Part shown: one piece after another, positions 21,241 to 21,570 of the stretch | Position numbering within the stretch: the stretch's first letter is position 1 | How the letters are laid out: every line of letters starts with the position of its first letter | From: Armadillidium nasatum | Taxonomy: Eukaryota > Arthropoda > Malacostraca > Isopoda > Armadillidiidae | Assembly (NCBI GenBank): GCA_009176605.1 | Contig: SEYY01021397.1 | Location: forward strand, 12,501-34,070 | Length of the DNA: 21,570 nt | Direction of reading: 5' to 3' | The notes under the pieces: generated by a model | Seen by the model: only the letters and a program-made list of their open reading frames with translations | Database searches by the model: none | Told to the model about the DNA's origin: nothing | Position numbers and translations under genes: made by a program

Positions 21241-21570
21241 AATATATATATATATAAATCTAGTGTATTGAGGAATCTCTTTTCACTGTGACAGTAATCC
21301 ATTTGTAGAGGGATGAGAAGAATTTACAAATTCATAGGAACATAGGACATAGGAACATAGAAAATAGAGATAGTTAGAAGCCACAAGGGCCTATCGAGAC
21401 TGTCCCAGTCCAAACAAATAATAACAATAACAATACTAATACATGCACGAAAGACAAGGTCTATCCCATCCTAGTTATCAGTTCATTCATGCATAGTCAT
21501 GCATAGATAAAAGTAAAACTAAACCCCATTACACATGCAATACTCAATGAACATCACCCACTACAAAAAA
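21241..21570. other. Short (TA)n, then dispersed-repeat-like sequence to the window end
   Basis: A 16-base (TA)n at about 21241-21256 follows the LINE tail. At 21338-21362 the words ATAGGAACATAGGACATAGGAACATAG form a short tandem of CATAGGAA units, followed by GAAGCCACAAGGGCCTATCGAGACTGTCCCAGTCC. That combination resembles a dispersed repeat I vaguely associate with crustacean genomes, but I cannot name it. A CATGCATAGTCATGCATAG direct repeat lies near 21488-21507. No gene is seen. Confidence 0.35.

Overview
The window looks like repeat-dense invertebrate genomic DNA, most likely arthropod and possibly decapod crustacean. The pointers are seven (TA)n tracts of about 60 to 113 bp, a decayed Jockey-like LINE of a type I associate with crustacean genomes, several LTR-element fossils, and a vertebrate-like gene split by introns. 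The organism is an inference; no species marker was seen.

Layout. From base 1 to about 3920 runs the gag, protease, RT and RNase H part of a decayed Ty3/Gypsy-type element (element 1, plus strand). Its RNase H region is split by a second retroelement copy (element 2, about 3921-7825), which carries an OTU-like segment, an aspartic protease and a Gypsy-type integrase, but no recognisable reverse transcriptase, and ends in a U3/R-like segment plus ten A. Element 1 resumes at about 7826-7965 and is then lost in AT-rich repeats (7965-10585: a four-unit tandem repeat, three (TA)n tracts, unidentified DNA). The end of a Gypsy integrase with an acidic tail follows at 10588-11262, then a possible LTR. 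A Met-initiator-tRNA-type primer binding site at 12546 opens element 3 (about 12546-14890), a diverged relative of element 1 with gag and protease only.

From 15000 on there are (TA)n tracts, a clean 485-bp Tc1/mariner-superfamily MITE set inside one of them (15094-15578), and two hAT-like termini facing outward (ending 15804, beginning 18120). Between those termini, on the minus strand, lie two phase-compatible coding exons of what looks like a GOLM1/GOLM2 (CASC4)-type Golgi membrane protein gene: a short basic N-terminus, one membrane segment and a long coiled coil. From about 18395 to 21240 a decayed LINE lies on the plus strand, apparently in two pieces, followed by a stretch resembling a dispersed repeat.

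How it fits together: the only host gene recognised runs right to left, and nearly all autonomous elements lie antisense to it. The simplest reading is that most of the window is intron and flank of this gene, filled by successive insertions. No RNA genes, CRISPR arrays or bacterial-type features were seen.
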